Positions 18,167 to 26,948 of a DNA stretch of 64,000 bases are shown here, piece by piece. This stretch comes from Clostridium weizhouense (GTDB lineage: Bacteria; Bacillota; Clostridia; Clostridiales; Clostridiaceae), in NCBI RefSeq assembly GCF_019431045.1, contig NZ_JAHXPT010000006.1, forward strand, positions 1 to 64,000, in the 5' to 3' direction. The notes beneath the pieces were generated by a model. It was not told where the DNA came from, did no database searches, and saw nothing but the letters and a program-made list of their open reading frames with translations. The position numbers and the translations under genes were made by a program. Numbering within the stretch: the first letter of the stretch is position 1; every line of letters starts with the position of its first letter.

Positions 18167-18511
18167 GTGGTTAGGTTTTTGGAAAATAATACATCACAAA
18201 TAACATTAAAAGAAGTAATAGGATTAGATTTAGCGATTAAAAAAGCTGCAAAAAATCTTATAGATTCAGCAGCAAAAAAACTTATAGATTCAGATCATGA
18301 GAACAAAGATAATAAAGCTTGGTGGAAAGAAAAGACTCTTTATGAGGGGATTAATATGATTAATAATGCTGAAAAACGTGGTGAAGAACGTGGAAAAAAA
18401 GAAAAGGCATTAGAAATTGCAAGTAAATTATTATTAATGGGTTTAAGATTAGAAGAAATTTCAGATGTTATAGGGTTACCAGTTGATGAATTATACAAAT
18501 TAAAAGCCTAA
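18167..18511 (+). pseudogene. Truncated Rpn/PDDEXK-family nuclease C-terminus
   Basis: The frame can start at a GTG (18167) but corresponds only to the C-terminal part of Rpn-type (recombination-promoting nuclease, PDDEXK_2) proteins. Seen are the charged AEKRGEERGKKEKALEIA repeat and a final LLLMGLRLEEISDVIGLP segment. The catalytic N-terminal domain is missing. It also has a small internal duplication (AAKNLIDS then AAKKLIDS). Likely a decayed insertion; a smaller fragment of the same type is at 8810. Confidence 0.6.
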
Positions 18512-18638
18512 TACACTTTTACTAACGAGTAAGGATTATTTTAACTAAGGATTAAAAAGTACTATCCAAAAGTATTGGGTATTATTAAATTACAGATTTA
18601 ATTATAAAATAAAGTTCATAATATATATTAAAAAGTAC

Positions 18639-18702
18639 ATAAGGCACAATCAAAAAGATTCATTGCAATTTTAGAATTGTTATTTATTTTTATGTGCCTA
18701 AA
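18639..18702. repeat. Short element with GGCACA inverted ends
   Basis: About 64 bases bounded by TAAGGCACA and TGTGCCTAA with an internal CAATT/AATTG stem. The right end (complement TTAGGCACATAAAAATAAAT) is shared over 25 bases with 61447-61471. Probably a residual pair of insertion-element ends, lying just after the Rpn pseudogene. The remainder of 18512-18721 has no gene. Confidence 0.5.
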
Positions 18703-18721
18703 TAAAATTTTAAGTTTTAGG

Positions 18722-18757
18722 ATAAACCTTAAATTATAATAAGGTTTATTTTTTTTA
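18722..18757 (+). terminator. Terminator upstream of the gntR-ABC operon
   Basis: ATAAACCTT / AAGGTTTAT stem followed by eight T residues. Confidence 0.88.
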
Positions 18758-18765
18758 TCCAACTA

Positions 18766-18816
18766 TTGACTATAGTGTATATACTGTATATAATACTATA
18801 TATACAGTATATATAC
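18766..18816 (+). promoter_or_regulatory. Promoter and dyad operator of the GntR/YtrA-type operon
   Basis: TTGACT (18766-18771) and TATAAT (18789-18794), spaced by 17 bases. A large imperfect dyad, GTATATACTGTATATA (18777-18792) and TATATATACAGTATATATAC (18797-18816), covers the spacer, the -10 and the start site. This is the expected layout for autorepression by the regulator encoded immediately downstream. Confidence 0.75.
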
Positions 18817-18834
18817 TTTAAGGAGGAAAATTGA

Positions 18835-19212
18835 TTGAAGATATTATTATCTAATAAATCTGATTTACCTATTTATGAGCAGATAAAAGCACAAATTAAA
18901 GAACAGATAATGTCTGGTAAAATTGCAGAAAATGAATTTTTACCATCAATAAGACAATTAGCTAAAGATTTAGGTATAAGTGTTATAACAACAACTAGAG
19001 CATATTCAGATTTAGAGGAAGAAGGATTTATAGCAACTATTAGGGGAAAGGGAAGTTTTGTACTTCCTAAAGATAATGAAATGGTAAAAGAGCAGTATTT
19101 AAAACGTATTGAAGAAGCTTTCACTACAGCAATTGAAAATGCAAAATTAGCAAAGGTTTCAAACGATGAACTTATTATCATTTTAGAAAATTTGATGGAG
19201 GAAGATAAGTAA
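18835..19212 (+). CDS. GntR-family regulator, YtrA subfamily
   Basis: 125 residues: an N-terminal GntR winged helix (LPIYEQIKAQIKEQI, FLPSIRQLAKDLGISVITT, GKGSFVLP) with only a short helical tail instead of a ligand domain, which defines YtrA-type regulators of ABC transporters. The start is a TTG at 18835, eight bases after AGGAGG. Its stop overlaps the ATG of the ABC ATPase (TAATG). Expected to repress its own operon through the dyad upstream, with induction by envelope stress or antibiotics in characterised relatives; the inducer here is unknown. Confidence 0.9.
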   Translation: MKILLSNKSDLPIYEQIKAQIKEQIMSGKIAENEFLPSIRQLAKDLGISVITTTRAYSDLEEEGFIATIRGKGSFVLPKDNEMVKEQYLKRIEEAFTTAIENAKLAKVSNDELIIILENLMEEDK

Positions 19213-20072
19213 TGAATGCACTTGAAATAAGCAATTTAAATAAAAAGTTCAAAGATTTTAGTTTAGAAAATATAAATTTAAGTTTACCTAAGGGTTATAT
19301 ATTAGGATATGTAGGACAAAACGGGGCAGGAAAGACTACAACTATAAAACTTATTATGCAACAGTTAAAAGCAGACAGTGGAGAAATAAGTGTATTTGGA
19401 AAAGAGTATAAAGGAAATGAAGCTCTATTCAAAGATATGATTGGATTTGTGGGAGATGAATGTTACTTTCCAACAATTTTTAAAATAAAAGATGTAATTA
19501 ATACATTAAAAGATTTTTATCCCTCATTTAATAAAGATAAATTTAATCATTATATAGATTTATGGGAGTTACCAAAGGATAAAAAGATTAGAGAGTTCTC
19601 AAAAGGTATGAAAATAAAACTAACATTTGCAAGCATATTTGCTAGAAAAACGAAGTTACTTATATTAGATGAACCAACAAGTGGCCTTGATCCTGTAATT
19701 AGAAATGATATTTTAGAGTTACTACAAGAATATATAGAAGATGGTGAAAAGAGTGTATTATTTTCAACACATATTACAAGTGATTTAGAAAAGATAGCTG
19801 ACTATATATTTTTTATAAATAAAGGAAAGATGATGTTCAATGATACTAAAGACAACATTTTAGAAAAACATTTATTAGTAAAGGGTGGTATAGAAGATTT
19901 AACACCTAATATAAAAGAAAAATTAATAGGATGTAAAGAATCAAGTGTTGGATTTAAAGGATTGATATATGATAAGGATAGAAAAAATTTAAATGATAAA
20001 TTATTAATTGAAAAACCATCTATTGAAGAAATAATTGTATTCTATATAAATAAGGAAAAGGAGGAGAAATAA
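19212..20072 (+). CDS. ABC transporter ATP-binding protein (YtrB-like)
   Basis: 286-residue ATPase. Walker A GQNGAGKTT, a diverged signature (EFSKGMKIKLTFA), Walker B LLILDEPTSGLDP and the H-loop FSTHI are present. Its stop codon overlaps the start of the permease gene by one base. It powers the ABC-2-type permease that follows; together with the GntR regulator this is the standard YtrA-type three-gene export or signalling operon, often linked to cell-wall-active compounds. Confidence 0.93.
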   Translation: MNALEISNLNKKFKDFSLENINLSLPKGYILGYVGQNGAGKTTTIKLIMQQLKADSGEISVFGKEYKGNEALFKDMIGFVGDECYFPTIFKIKDVINTLKDFYPSFNKDKFNHYIDLWELPKDKKIREFSKGMKIKLTFASIFARKTKLLILDEPTSGLDPVIRNDILELLQEYIEDGEKSVLFSTHITSDLEKIADYIFFINKGKMMFNDTKDNILEKHLLVKGGIEDLTPNIKEKLIGCKESSVGFKGLIYDKDRKNLNDKLLIEKPSIEEIIVFYINKEKEEK

Positions 20073-20719
20073 TGAATGCTATAAATTATTTAAAGTTTGA
20101 CTTTAGAATAATAAAAGGAAGTATAAAGTATTACTCATTATTTTTAGTGGCTTTTGCTATATCATTATTTTATTCAGAGAGTAGCCTTAAGGCAATGAGT
20201 TACTTATTCTTTGTTTTAATTATTGTTGCAGTATTACCATTTAGTTCAGAAGGTAATCAAAAAAGTAAAGAAATGTATTCTATGTTTCCATCTAAAGTAT
20301 CAAGTATGGTAATGGGAAGATTCTTGTATTTAATAATATTAAATATTATGGTATGGGTTATAGAAATTCTTACAATGATACATTTTTATAATATTGGTTC
20401 AATGGATACATCTGAAATTATTTTAATATGTTTTGCAGGAATAATTACTACAATTATATGTATGATTCAGTATTCAGTTTATTATAAATTTGGAATGGAA
20501 AAGGGAAGAGCTATTTTAATGTTAGTATATATGGTTCCGGCATTTTTTATATTCTCATTACCATCTATGTTAAAAGAAAAAACAATTCCTAATGATATAT
20601 TAAATATTATCGTAACTAATAAAGTAATCATAGCTATTGCATCTATTATTATATTGGCAATTGTAGGCGGGATATCATATTCAATATCATGTTTAATTTG
20701 TGAAAATAAGGATATATAG
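20072..20719 (+). CDS. ABC-2 type permease subunit
   Basis: 215 residues with about six hydrophobic segments, including YYSLFLVAFAISLFY, SYLFFVLIIVAVLPF, MLVYMVPAFFIFSLP and VIIAIASIIILAIVGG. RBS AAGGAGGAG, start overlapping the ATPase stop (TAATG). Membrane partner of the upstream ATPase; no peripheral enzymatic domain. Substrate unknown. Last gene of the operon. Confidence 0.85.
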   Translation: MNAINYLKFDFRIIKGSIKYYSLFLVAFAISLFYSESSLKAMSYLFFVLIIVAVLPFSSEGNQKSKEMYSMFPSKVSSMVMGRFLYLIILNIMVWVIEILTMIHFYNIGSMDTSEIILICFAGIITTIICMIQYSVYYKFGMEKGRAILMLVYMVPAFFIFSLPSMLKEKTIPNDILNIIVTNKVIIAIASIIILAIVGGISYSISCLICENKDI

Positions 20720-20771
20720 ATAAAATTATAAAATTAAGGTTAATTTAAGAAAATATTAATATGTATATGAC

Positions 20772-20798
20772 TAAATTTAAGTTATAATAAGCCGATAA
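20772..20798 (+). promoter_or_regulatory. Perfect sigma-D/sigma-28-type promoter
   Basis: TAAA (20772-20775), exactly 15 bases, then GCCGATAA (20791-20798): the full motility-sigma consensus. It lies about 175 bases upstream of the lipoprotein gene with no other gene between, in the same direction. Confidence 0.7.
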
Positions 20799-20974
20799 AT
20801 ATAATAGATTATTAAATAGTATAAATAGTCCTTAACTTAAAATAATTACCAAACTAATTTAAATAATGCTAAAACTTATCTAATTTATTAATTGTTTTAT
20901 ATCAAAATAATCATTTTATAAACAATATAAATTGGATAAATTCAATATAAAAGTAGAAACAGGGGGTTAAAAAA

Positions 20975-21934
20975 ATGAAATTAAAAAAGACATTATCAGT
21001 TATTATGGCAGCTACTTTATCAATGTTTACAATTGCAGGGTGTAGTAGCGAAGCTATGAGTTATTCAAAGGAAATTAACAATTTAGCTAAATGGGAAGCA
21101 ACAAACTCAGAATTTACAGGGGAAGTTAATATTGAAGCTCAAGGAGAAACAAATAAGTTAACTTTTACTGGTACAAGCTATAATAAAGGGCAAGATCAAG
21201 GATATGTAGAATTTAAATTTAATGATGCAAGTGGAAAAATTAATATTCCAGAATTAAAAATATATATGGATAAAGGTATAGCTTATATGAACAAGAGCTA
21301 TTATGTAAATAACTTTACTGCAAATGGAGCAACAGCACCAGCAGGTCTTGTTAATTTACCATATGAATATATAGGAATAGATTCAGGAATGGATATGAGT
21401 GCCATAAAAGAAATGACAAAATCACCAGATTATTTAGCTAACTTAGGTAAAATGATCTTTGGAGATAATAAGGTTGATTTACCTTTAGTTCAAAATGGAA
21501 GAGAATATTCTATAAATATGAATTCAGATGAAATGATCGAATTAGTTGCAAAAGCAGCAAAAGCAATGGTAAATAACTTAGATTCTAGTAACTCTGGATT
21601 AAATTTAGGATTTGATGCACAAACAATAAAAGATATTCAAAAATCTGTAAATGACCCATCATTCAATGATGCATTAAATCAAGCTAAAACTTTAATGCAA
21701 GGATCAACATTAACTACAAAAGAAACTTTCTCTGATAAAGATTATAAATCAGAAATGAATATGAATTTACAAATAAAAGATATGGCAAAAATAAGTATAA
21801 AAGTAAATACTACAAGTGCTAAAGCTGAAGCAAAGAATATTGAAATCCCAAGTAGTAAAACTACTCTTAAACAAGATGAATTCATAAAATTACTTGTTCC
21901 AGAAGAAGTTAATAACAATGCTACAGCAGCATAA
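20975..21934 (+). CDS. Secreted lipoprotein of unknown function
   Basis: 319 residues. A type II signal peptide ends at the lipobox TIAGC (Cys23), so the protein is anchored to the outer face of the membrane. The body is beta-rich with many short Thr/Asn segments (FTGEVNIEAQGE, KLTFTGTSYN, MNMNLQIKDMAKISIKVNT), compatible with a LolA/LppX-like half-barrel, but I do not recognise a specific family. RBS AGGGGG. A full-consensus sigma-D promoter upstream suggests expression with the motility genes. Monocistronic, followed by a strong terminator. Confidence 0.75.
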   Translation: MKLKKTLSVIMAATLSMFTIAGCSSEAMSYSKEINNLAKWEATNSEFTGEVNIEAQGETNKLTFTGTSYNKGQDQGYVEFKFNDASGKINIPELKIYMDKGIAYMNKSYYVNNFTANGATAPAGLVNLPYEYIGIDSGMDMSAIKEMTKSPDYLANLGKMIFGDNKVDLPLVQNGREYSINMNSDEMIELVAKAAKAMVNNLDSSNSGLNLGFDAQTIKDIQKSVNDPSFNDALNQAKTLMQGSTLTTKETFSDKDYKSEMNMNLQIKDMAKISIKVNTTSAKAEAKNIEIPSSKTTLKQDEFIKLLVPEEVNNNATAA

Positions 21935-21996
21935 GAGAATAAAATATATTTTATAAGCATAAATTAGTAATATAATTTACCTAATTAATAGATAAG

Positions 21997-22052
21997 ATAA
22001 GCCGATTTAAAATGATTAATATCATTTTGAATTGGCTTATTTTTATTTTTTA
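21997..22052 (+). terminator. Terminator after the lipoprotein gene
   Basis: AAGCCGATTTAAAATGAT pairs with ATCATTTTGAATTGGCTT across a 4-base loop, followed by T-rich sequence. Confidence 0.9.
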
Positions 22053-22104
22053 GGAAATTATAACGTAGTCAAATTTCTAGATAACTTTAGATTATATTTT
22101 TGAT

Positions 22105-22206
22105 TTGACAATGGACGATGGACAATTGGCAATGAATGAAGAAAGCCTGTGGCTTTCAACCACAATTGTGCATTGTCAACTGTCAATTGTCCATTGAAAC
22201 GTGGTG
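22105..22206. repeat. Dispersed repeat family A, copy 1
   Basis: Arms rich in GACAATGGAC/CAATTG-type units face their complements (ATTGTCAACTGTCAATTGTC) around a hairpin GAAAGCC-tgt-GGCTTTC. Other copies are at 22555, 27502, 41716 and 61537. This copy lacks the second internal hairpin seen in copies 2-4. Confidence 0.85.
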
Positions 22207-22278
22207 TATATATATTTATATTTAAAAACAATATTGACAGTAATATTATTAGAAAATAATATTATTTAATAGATATTA

Positions 22279-22307
22279 TTACAATAATAGAAAAAGTTTG
22301 ATATAAT
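22279..22307 (+). promoter_or_regulatory. Candidate promoter of the type IV pilus riboswitch leader
   Basis: TTACAA (22279-22284) and TATAAT (22302-22307) spaced by 17 bases, ending about 65 bases before the aptamer. A second candidate -35, TTGACA, is at 22234-22239. Confidence 0.5.
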
Positions 22308-22370
22308 TTATAAATAAAAGGGCATATCATTTAAAAAATTATGAAATATAGCTCAATAACTTAATAGGTA

Positions 22371-22443
22371 AGTTGGAAACAGTGAGCAGCTCTCTTAATT
22401 TGGGCACCTTGAGAGCTAGGAGTTAGTGGTGCAACCCGCCAGC
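22371..22443 (+). ncRNA. c-di-GMP-II riboswitch aptamer
   Basis: Conserved class II cyclic di-GMP aptamer blocks occur in order: GTTGGAAACAGTGA (22372-22385), TTAATTTGGGCACCTTGA around 22395-22412, and GTTAGTGGTGCAACC (22422-22436). Stems can be drawn: P1 GUUGG/CCAGC, P2 AGCTCTC/GAGAGCT (22388-22394 with 22411-22417) and P3 GCACC/GGTGC. It matches the Clostridium acetobutylicum class II RNA at the invariant positions. A terminator overlaps its 3' P1 strand, and the prepilin peptidase gene follows. Confidence 0.92.
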
Positions 22444-22473
22444 AATTAATTTATTTAATTGGTGGTATTTTTT
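22435..22473 (+). terminator. Riboswitch-controlled terminator
   Basis: CCGCCAGCAATTAA pairs with TTAATTGGTGG, followed by seven T residues. Its 5' arm includes CCAGC, the 3' strand of aptamer stem P1, so aptamer folding and terminator are mutually exclusive. That predicts an ON switch: c-di-GMP stabilises P1 and permits read-through into the pilus genes. Confidence 0.8.
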
Positions 22474-22554
22474 TATGCCTAGGAAAGTATAGAATTTTGT
22501 AAACCTAAAATGCTAATAAAACCTAAGGTAAATGAGATATTTTGAATGGAGAAA

Positions 22555-22690
22555 GGACAATGGACGATTGACAATTTAGGATGAAATCACTTTGTGATTT
22601 CTAAAATATATATTTTTCAGAAAGCCTGTGGCTTTCAACCACAATTGTGCATTGTCAACTGTCAATTGAAACGTGGCGTAGCCACTTTTG
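22555..22690. repeat. Dispersed repeat family A, copy 2
   Basis: GACAATGGACGATTGACAAT arm, hairpin GAAATCAC-ttt-GTGATTTC, hairpin GAAAGCC-tgt-GGCTTTC, complementary right arm, then GTGGC-gta-GCCAC. It lies in the leader between the riboswitch terminator and the prepilin peptidase start. Confidence 0.85.
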
Positions 22691-22727
22691 TTATGCCAAT
22701 TTTAAATTAAAGGAAGGATGATGAATT

Positions 22728-23480
22728 TTGGATTATGCGTTAGTAATTATTATAGGACTAGTTATAGGGAGTTTTTTGAATGTATGTATTTACAGGATTC
22801 CAAGAGAAGAATCAATTTCTTATCCACCATCTCACTGCTCAACATGCAATCATAAGTTAAATCCTCTAGATTTAGTACCTATATTTAGTTATATTTTTTT
22901 AAAAGGGAAATGCAGATATTGTAAAGATAAAATTTCTTTAAGATATCCATTAATAGAATTATTAAATGCATTATTATATTTGCTTATATATGTAAATTAT
23001 GATTTTACTTTAGACTTTTTTAAATATTGTATTTTTTCATCTCTTTTAATAGTTATAGCAATGATTGATTACAATACACAAGATGTATATACATCATCCA
23101 TTATATTTGGAGGTATTGTTGGAGTAGCATTTGAAGCACTTGGATATATAGTTTACAAAAATGAATTTATGCAACCTATTTTTGGAGCAATAATAGGGTT
23201 TGGAATTATAGCATTAATTGTGATACTAACAAAAGGTATGGGAGATGGGGATGCAGAAATAGCTTTAATTTGTGGGTTATTTTTGGGTGTTAAAGGTGTA
23301 TTACTTACTCTATTTTTAGGAATCATTATAGGAGGAATAATAGCAATAATAATTTTAGCTTTTAAATTAAAAAACTTAAAAGACAGTATGGCATTTGGAC
23401 CTTGTTTAGCAATAGGTGCTTTAATAACTATGTTATGGGGAAATGAAATATTATCAACATATTTATCATTATTTATTTAA
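22728..23480 (+). CDS. pilD: Type IV prepilin peptidase PilD
   Basis: 250-residue A24 aspartic peptidase of the membrane that cleaves the leader from prepilins and N-methylates the new terminus. Present: an N-terminal domain with two CxxC pairs (CSTCNHKL and CRYCKDK) separated as in PilD, catalytic Asp in AMIDYNTQ, the second Asp in GMGDGD, and several TM helices. The start is a TTG at 22728, eleven bases after AGGAAGG; a closer ATG at 22721 is out of frame. First gene after the c-di-GMP-II riboswitch. Confidence 0.93.
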   Translation: MDYALVIIIGLVIGSFLNVCIYRIPREESISYPPSHCSTCNHKLNPLDLVPIFSYIFLKGKCRYCKDKISLRYPLIELLNALLYLLIYVNYDFTLDFFKYCIFSSLLIVIAMIDYNTQDVYTSSIIFGGIVGVAFEALGYIVYKNEFMQPIFGAIIGFGIIALIVILTKGMGDGDAEIALICGLFLGVKGVLLTLFLGIIIGGIIAIIILAFKLKNLKDSMAFGPCLAIGALITMLWGNEILSTYLSLFI

Positions 23481-23496
23481 CATAATGTTAATATTT

Positions 23497-23779
23497 AATA
23501 TAAAGCTCATGGACAGAAAAAAATAAGAAACTCGACTCATCTTCATTCGTTGAGTAAGTTCGAGGAATAAAATATAAAATTGCACTCTGTGAAAGTTTGA
23601 AGAACCAAATATAAAATTTGGATTCTCACTTTTGACTCTCACTTAAGAACTCCAAAAATAAAGTTTAGTCCAATTAATGCATGCTCCCAATCAAAGATTG
23701 CTGACAAGCAATTAATTTGACAAATCTTTATTAGGAGATTCTAAAAAGCAAATTCCAATACCAGTTCGCCATTATATTA
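23497..23779. repeat. Dispersed repeat family B, copy 1 (with internal replacement)
   Basis: Shares AATATAAAGCTCATGGACAG and then about 140 bases (AACTCCAAAAATAAAG..., AATTAATGCATG..., to CCAGTTCGCC) with 30714-30880. Between these blocks it carries about 115 extra bases with their own hairpins (for example GAACCAAAT/ATTTGGATTC). It fills the pilD-pilB gap; no gene is present. Confidence 0.8.
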
Positions 23780-23944
23780 AACAGCAACATTTAAATAAAT
23801 TAATTTTTAATTGAGATAATACATAATAACTTAAAAGTTAAATAAATTTTGGTTATTATATGATTAATATTGAAAAAATATACATAAAAAGATAAAATTG
23901 AGATAAAATACAGTATTTATCAAAAGTGATAGGGGGACTGTTTC

Positions 23945-25633
23945 ATGGCTAATGAAAAGAGAAGATTAGGAAATATCCTTGTAAATGCAGGAAAAATAAC
24001 AGGCTACCAATTACAAGATGCATTAAAATCTCAAAAAATTCTTGGAAAGAAACTTGGAGAAATACTTGTAGATAGCAACATAATAACTGAAGAAGACATA
24101 ATAGAATCAATAGAACAACAAACTGGTATAAAAAAAGTAGATTTAAATACAATAAATTTTGATAAAAAAGCTATAAGTATCATACCTCAAAATTTATGTA
24201 ATAAATATATATTAATCCCTTTTGGTTTTGAAAATAACAAAATAAAAGTAGCACTTGCAGATCCATTAAATATATTTGCTATAGATGATGTTGCTATATC
24301 TACAGGATTTGAAATAGAATCCTTTATAGCAAAGAAAGATGATATTAAAAAGTTCATAGAAATATATTATAGTAGTCAACAAGTTAGCATGGCAGCTATG
24401 CAACTTTCAAAGGAAAGTAGTAAGTATAAAAATGTAAATATAAATGTAGAAGATGTTGATGATGTAAAAAATGCACCCGTTGTTAAAATGGTTGATTATT
24501 TGTTTAAAAATTCAATAGAGATGAAGGCATCAGATATTCATATAGAACCATTTGAATATGAAATAAGAATAAGATATAGAATAGATGGACAATTACAGAC
24601 AGTTAATGTTCTTAATATAGACAGTTTGGGACCATTAGTTACAAGAATAAAAATACTTGCAGGATTAAACATAGCTGAAAAAAGAATTCCTCAAGATGGA
24701 AGAATAATGGTTAAGGTTGGTGGAAAAGATGTAGACCTTAGAGTTTCAATACTTCCAGTAGTTTATGGAGAAAAAATTGTTATAAGAATTTTAAATACGT
24801 CTAATTATAATGTTGGAAAAGAGAAACTTGGAATAAGTGAAAAGAATCTTGAAAAATTAAATAGAATAATAACTAATCCTCATGGAATAGTTTTAGTTAC
24901 AGGTCCAACAGGAAGTGGAAAATCCACAACTTTATACACAGTTTTAAATGAACTGAATTCAAATGATGTGAATATAGTAACGATTGAAGACCCTGTTGAA
25001 TATACCTTAGCTGGTGTAAATCAAGTAAATGTAAATGTAAAAGCTGGGCTTACATTTGCAAATGGTTTAAGAAGTATATTAAGACAAGACCCAGATATAG
25101 TTATGATTGGGGAAATTAGAGATAATGAAACTGCTGAAATAGCAACAAAAGCAGCGATTACAGGACATTTAGTATTAAGTACATTACATACAAATGATGC
25201 ACCATCTTCAATAATAAGACTTATAGATATGGGGATAAAACCTTATTTAGTTGCAACATCTGTTGTTGGGATAATGGCACAAAGATTGGTAAGAAAAATA
25301 TGCACTAAATGTAAGGAATCATATAAAGCTAATCAATATGAAAAAGAAATACTTAAAGTAGATAAAGACAAGCCTTTAACCTTATATAGGGGAAAAGGGT
25401 GTGGATATTGTAATAACACTGGGTATTCAGGAAGAATAGGCGTTTATGAAATTATGGAGATAACAAGAAGACATAGGGAAGCTATAAATGCAGGATCAAA
25501 TTCAGACATACTTAGAGATATTTCAGTCGCAAATGGAATGACAACTTTAGGGAATGAATGTAGTGATTTGGTGATTAAAGGCGTAACCACAATGACTGAA
25601 CTTGCAACAATAACACTTATAAATGAAGATTAA
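23945..25633 (+). CDS. pilB: Type IV pilus assembly ATPase PilB
   Basis: 562-residue cytoplasmic hexameric ATPase that powers pilus extension. N-terminal MshEN-type repeats (RRLGNILVNAGKIT, KKLGEILVDSNIITEEDI), then the catalytic core with Walker A GPTGSGKSTT (about 320-329), the Asp box IVTIEDPVEY, Walker B DPDIVMIGEIRD, a His box, and a tetra-Cys zinc site (CTKC and CGYC). MshEN domains in some PilB/MshE ATPases bind c-di-GMP, so second-messenger input here could act at the enzyme as well as at the riboswitch; that is inference. RBS AGGGGGAC. Confidence 0.95.
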   Translation: MANEKRRLGNILVNAGKITGYQLQDALKSQKILGKKLGEILVDSNIITEEDIIESIEQQTGIKKVDLNTINFDKKAISIIPQNLCNKYILIPFGFENNKIKVALADPLNIFAIDDVAISTGFEIESFIAKKDDIKKFIEIYYSSQQVSMAAMQLSKESSKYKNVNINVEDVDDVKNAPVVKMVDYLFKNSIEMKASDIHIEPFEYEIRIRYRIDGQLQTVNVLNIDSLGPLVTRIKILAGLNIAEKRIPQDGRIMVKVGGKDVDLRVSILPVVYGEKIVIRILNTSNYNVGKEKLGISEKNLEKLNRIITNPHGIVLVTGPTGSGKSTTLYTVLNELNSNDVNIVTIEDPVEYTLAGVNQVNVNVKAGLTFANGLRSILRQDPDIVMIGEIRDNETAEIATKAAITGHLVLSTLHTNDAPSSIIRLIDMGIKPYLVATSVVGIMAQRLVRKICTKCKESYKANQYEKEILKVDKDKPLTLYRGKGCGYCNNTGYSGRIGVYEIMEITRRHREAINAGSNSDILRDISVANGMTTLGNECSDLVIKGVTTMTELATITLINED

Positions 25634-25728
25634 GGGGCCAATTCGCCCTTATACTACAATATAACCTTTGCTTAAAACATGGTAAAAGTAGACTAAGTTA
25701 GAATTATATTAGGGGGTGTACAGAGAGG

Positions 25729-26931
25729 ATGGGAAATTATAAATATAGAGCAATGAATTCGGATGGGGAAAAAATTGAGGGAACTCATGAAGCTGATTCT
25801 GAAGGAGACGTTATTGATTTTATTTCATCAAATGGATTTTACCCCTTAAAGGTAGAGGAGATAATTGAAAGCAAAAATATTGAAATTAATCTTAATAACA
25901 AAGTAAAGATAAAGGATATTTCTGTTTTTTGTAGACAATTTTATACGATGTTAAATGCAGGAGTACCAATACTAACTTGTTTAAATATCTTAACTAATCA
26001 GACGGAAAATAAGAAATTAAAGGAGACATTAAAAGAGGTTGAAGATGATGTTGAGAAGGGTGGAATATTATCAGATGCTATGAAAAAGCATAAAGAGGTT
26101 TTCCCTGAACTTTTGACAAGTTTAGTAGCAGCAGGGGAGGCTAGTGGTACTTTAGATAGCATAATGCTTAGAATGGCAAATCATTATGAAAAGGAAAATA
26201 AGATTAATAATAAGGTTAAAAATGCAATGATTTATCCTGTTATATTAAGTTTTGTAGCACTTGGAGCGGTAATATTTATTTTAACTTATGTAATGCCAAC
26301 TTTCGTTACAGTATTTGAAGGAACAGGAACAAAACTTCCATGGAGTACTAGATTTTTACTTTGGGCAAGTTCATCTTTAACTGAACATTGGTTTGGAATA
26401 TTACTTGCAATAATAGGAATTGTTATTGCACTTAAATATTATTTTAAAACAGAAAAAGGTTCAATTGCATCAAGCAAGTTGAAGCTTAAATTTCCAGTAC
26501 TGAGGAAACTTAATGAAATGATTATAGTATCTAGATTTACAAGAACATTATCTACATTATTATCAAGTGGATTACCATTAGTACAATCATTACAAATTGT
26601 TACAGGTGTTGTAGAAAACAAGCTAGCTCAACAGGTTTTATCTAAGGTCAAAGAAAAAGTAGTTAGAGGAGATCCATTAAATACTTCTTTAAAAGAAACT
26701 AACTTTTTTCCTCAAATGCTTTATTCAATGATCAAGATAGGAGAAGAAACAGGATCACTTGATGACATTTTAAATAAGACAGCAGATTTCTATGATGAAG
26801 AGCTAGAAACAAGAATCCAAGCTACGGTTTCTTTAATGGAACCTATATTAATAGTGATAATGGGACTTGCAATAGGATTTATAATAATTTCAATAATGAT
26901 TCCAATGTTTGATAGTTATAACAAAATTTAA
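25729..26931 (+). CDS. pilC: Type IV pilus inner-membrane platform protein PilC
   Basis: 400-residue polytopic protein with two T2SSF domains (LTSLVAAGEASGTL and LYSMIKIGEETGSL are the paired signatures). TM segments are near residues 165-190, 215-235 and 365-395. It anchors PilB and the growing pilus. The N-terminal part starts GNYKYRAMNSDGEKIEG as in the family. RBS AGGGGGTG; about 95 bases after pilB and 17 before the pilin start. Confidence 0.95.
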   Translation: MGNYKYRAMNSDGEKIEGTHEADSEGDVIDFISSNGFYPLKVEEIIESKNIEINLNNKVKIKDISVFCRQFYTMLNAGVPILTCLNILTNQTENKKLKETLKEVEDDVEKGGILSDAMKKHKEVFPELLTSLVAAGEASGTLDSIMLRMANHYEKENKINNKVKNAMIYPVILSFVALGAVIFILTYVMPTFVTVFEGTGTKLPWSTRFLLWASSSLTEHWFGILLAIIGIVIALKYYFKTEKGSIASSKLKLKFPVLRKLNEMIIVSRFTRTLSTLLSSGLPLVQSLQIVTGVVENKLAQQVLSKVKEKVVRGDPLNTSLKETNFFPQMLYSMIKIGEETGSLDDILNKTADFYDEELETRIQATVSLMEPILIVIMGLAIGFIIISIMIPMFDSYNKI

Positions 26932-26948
26932 AAATGGGGGGGATTTTC

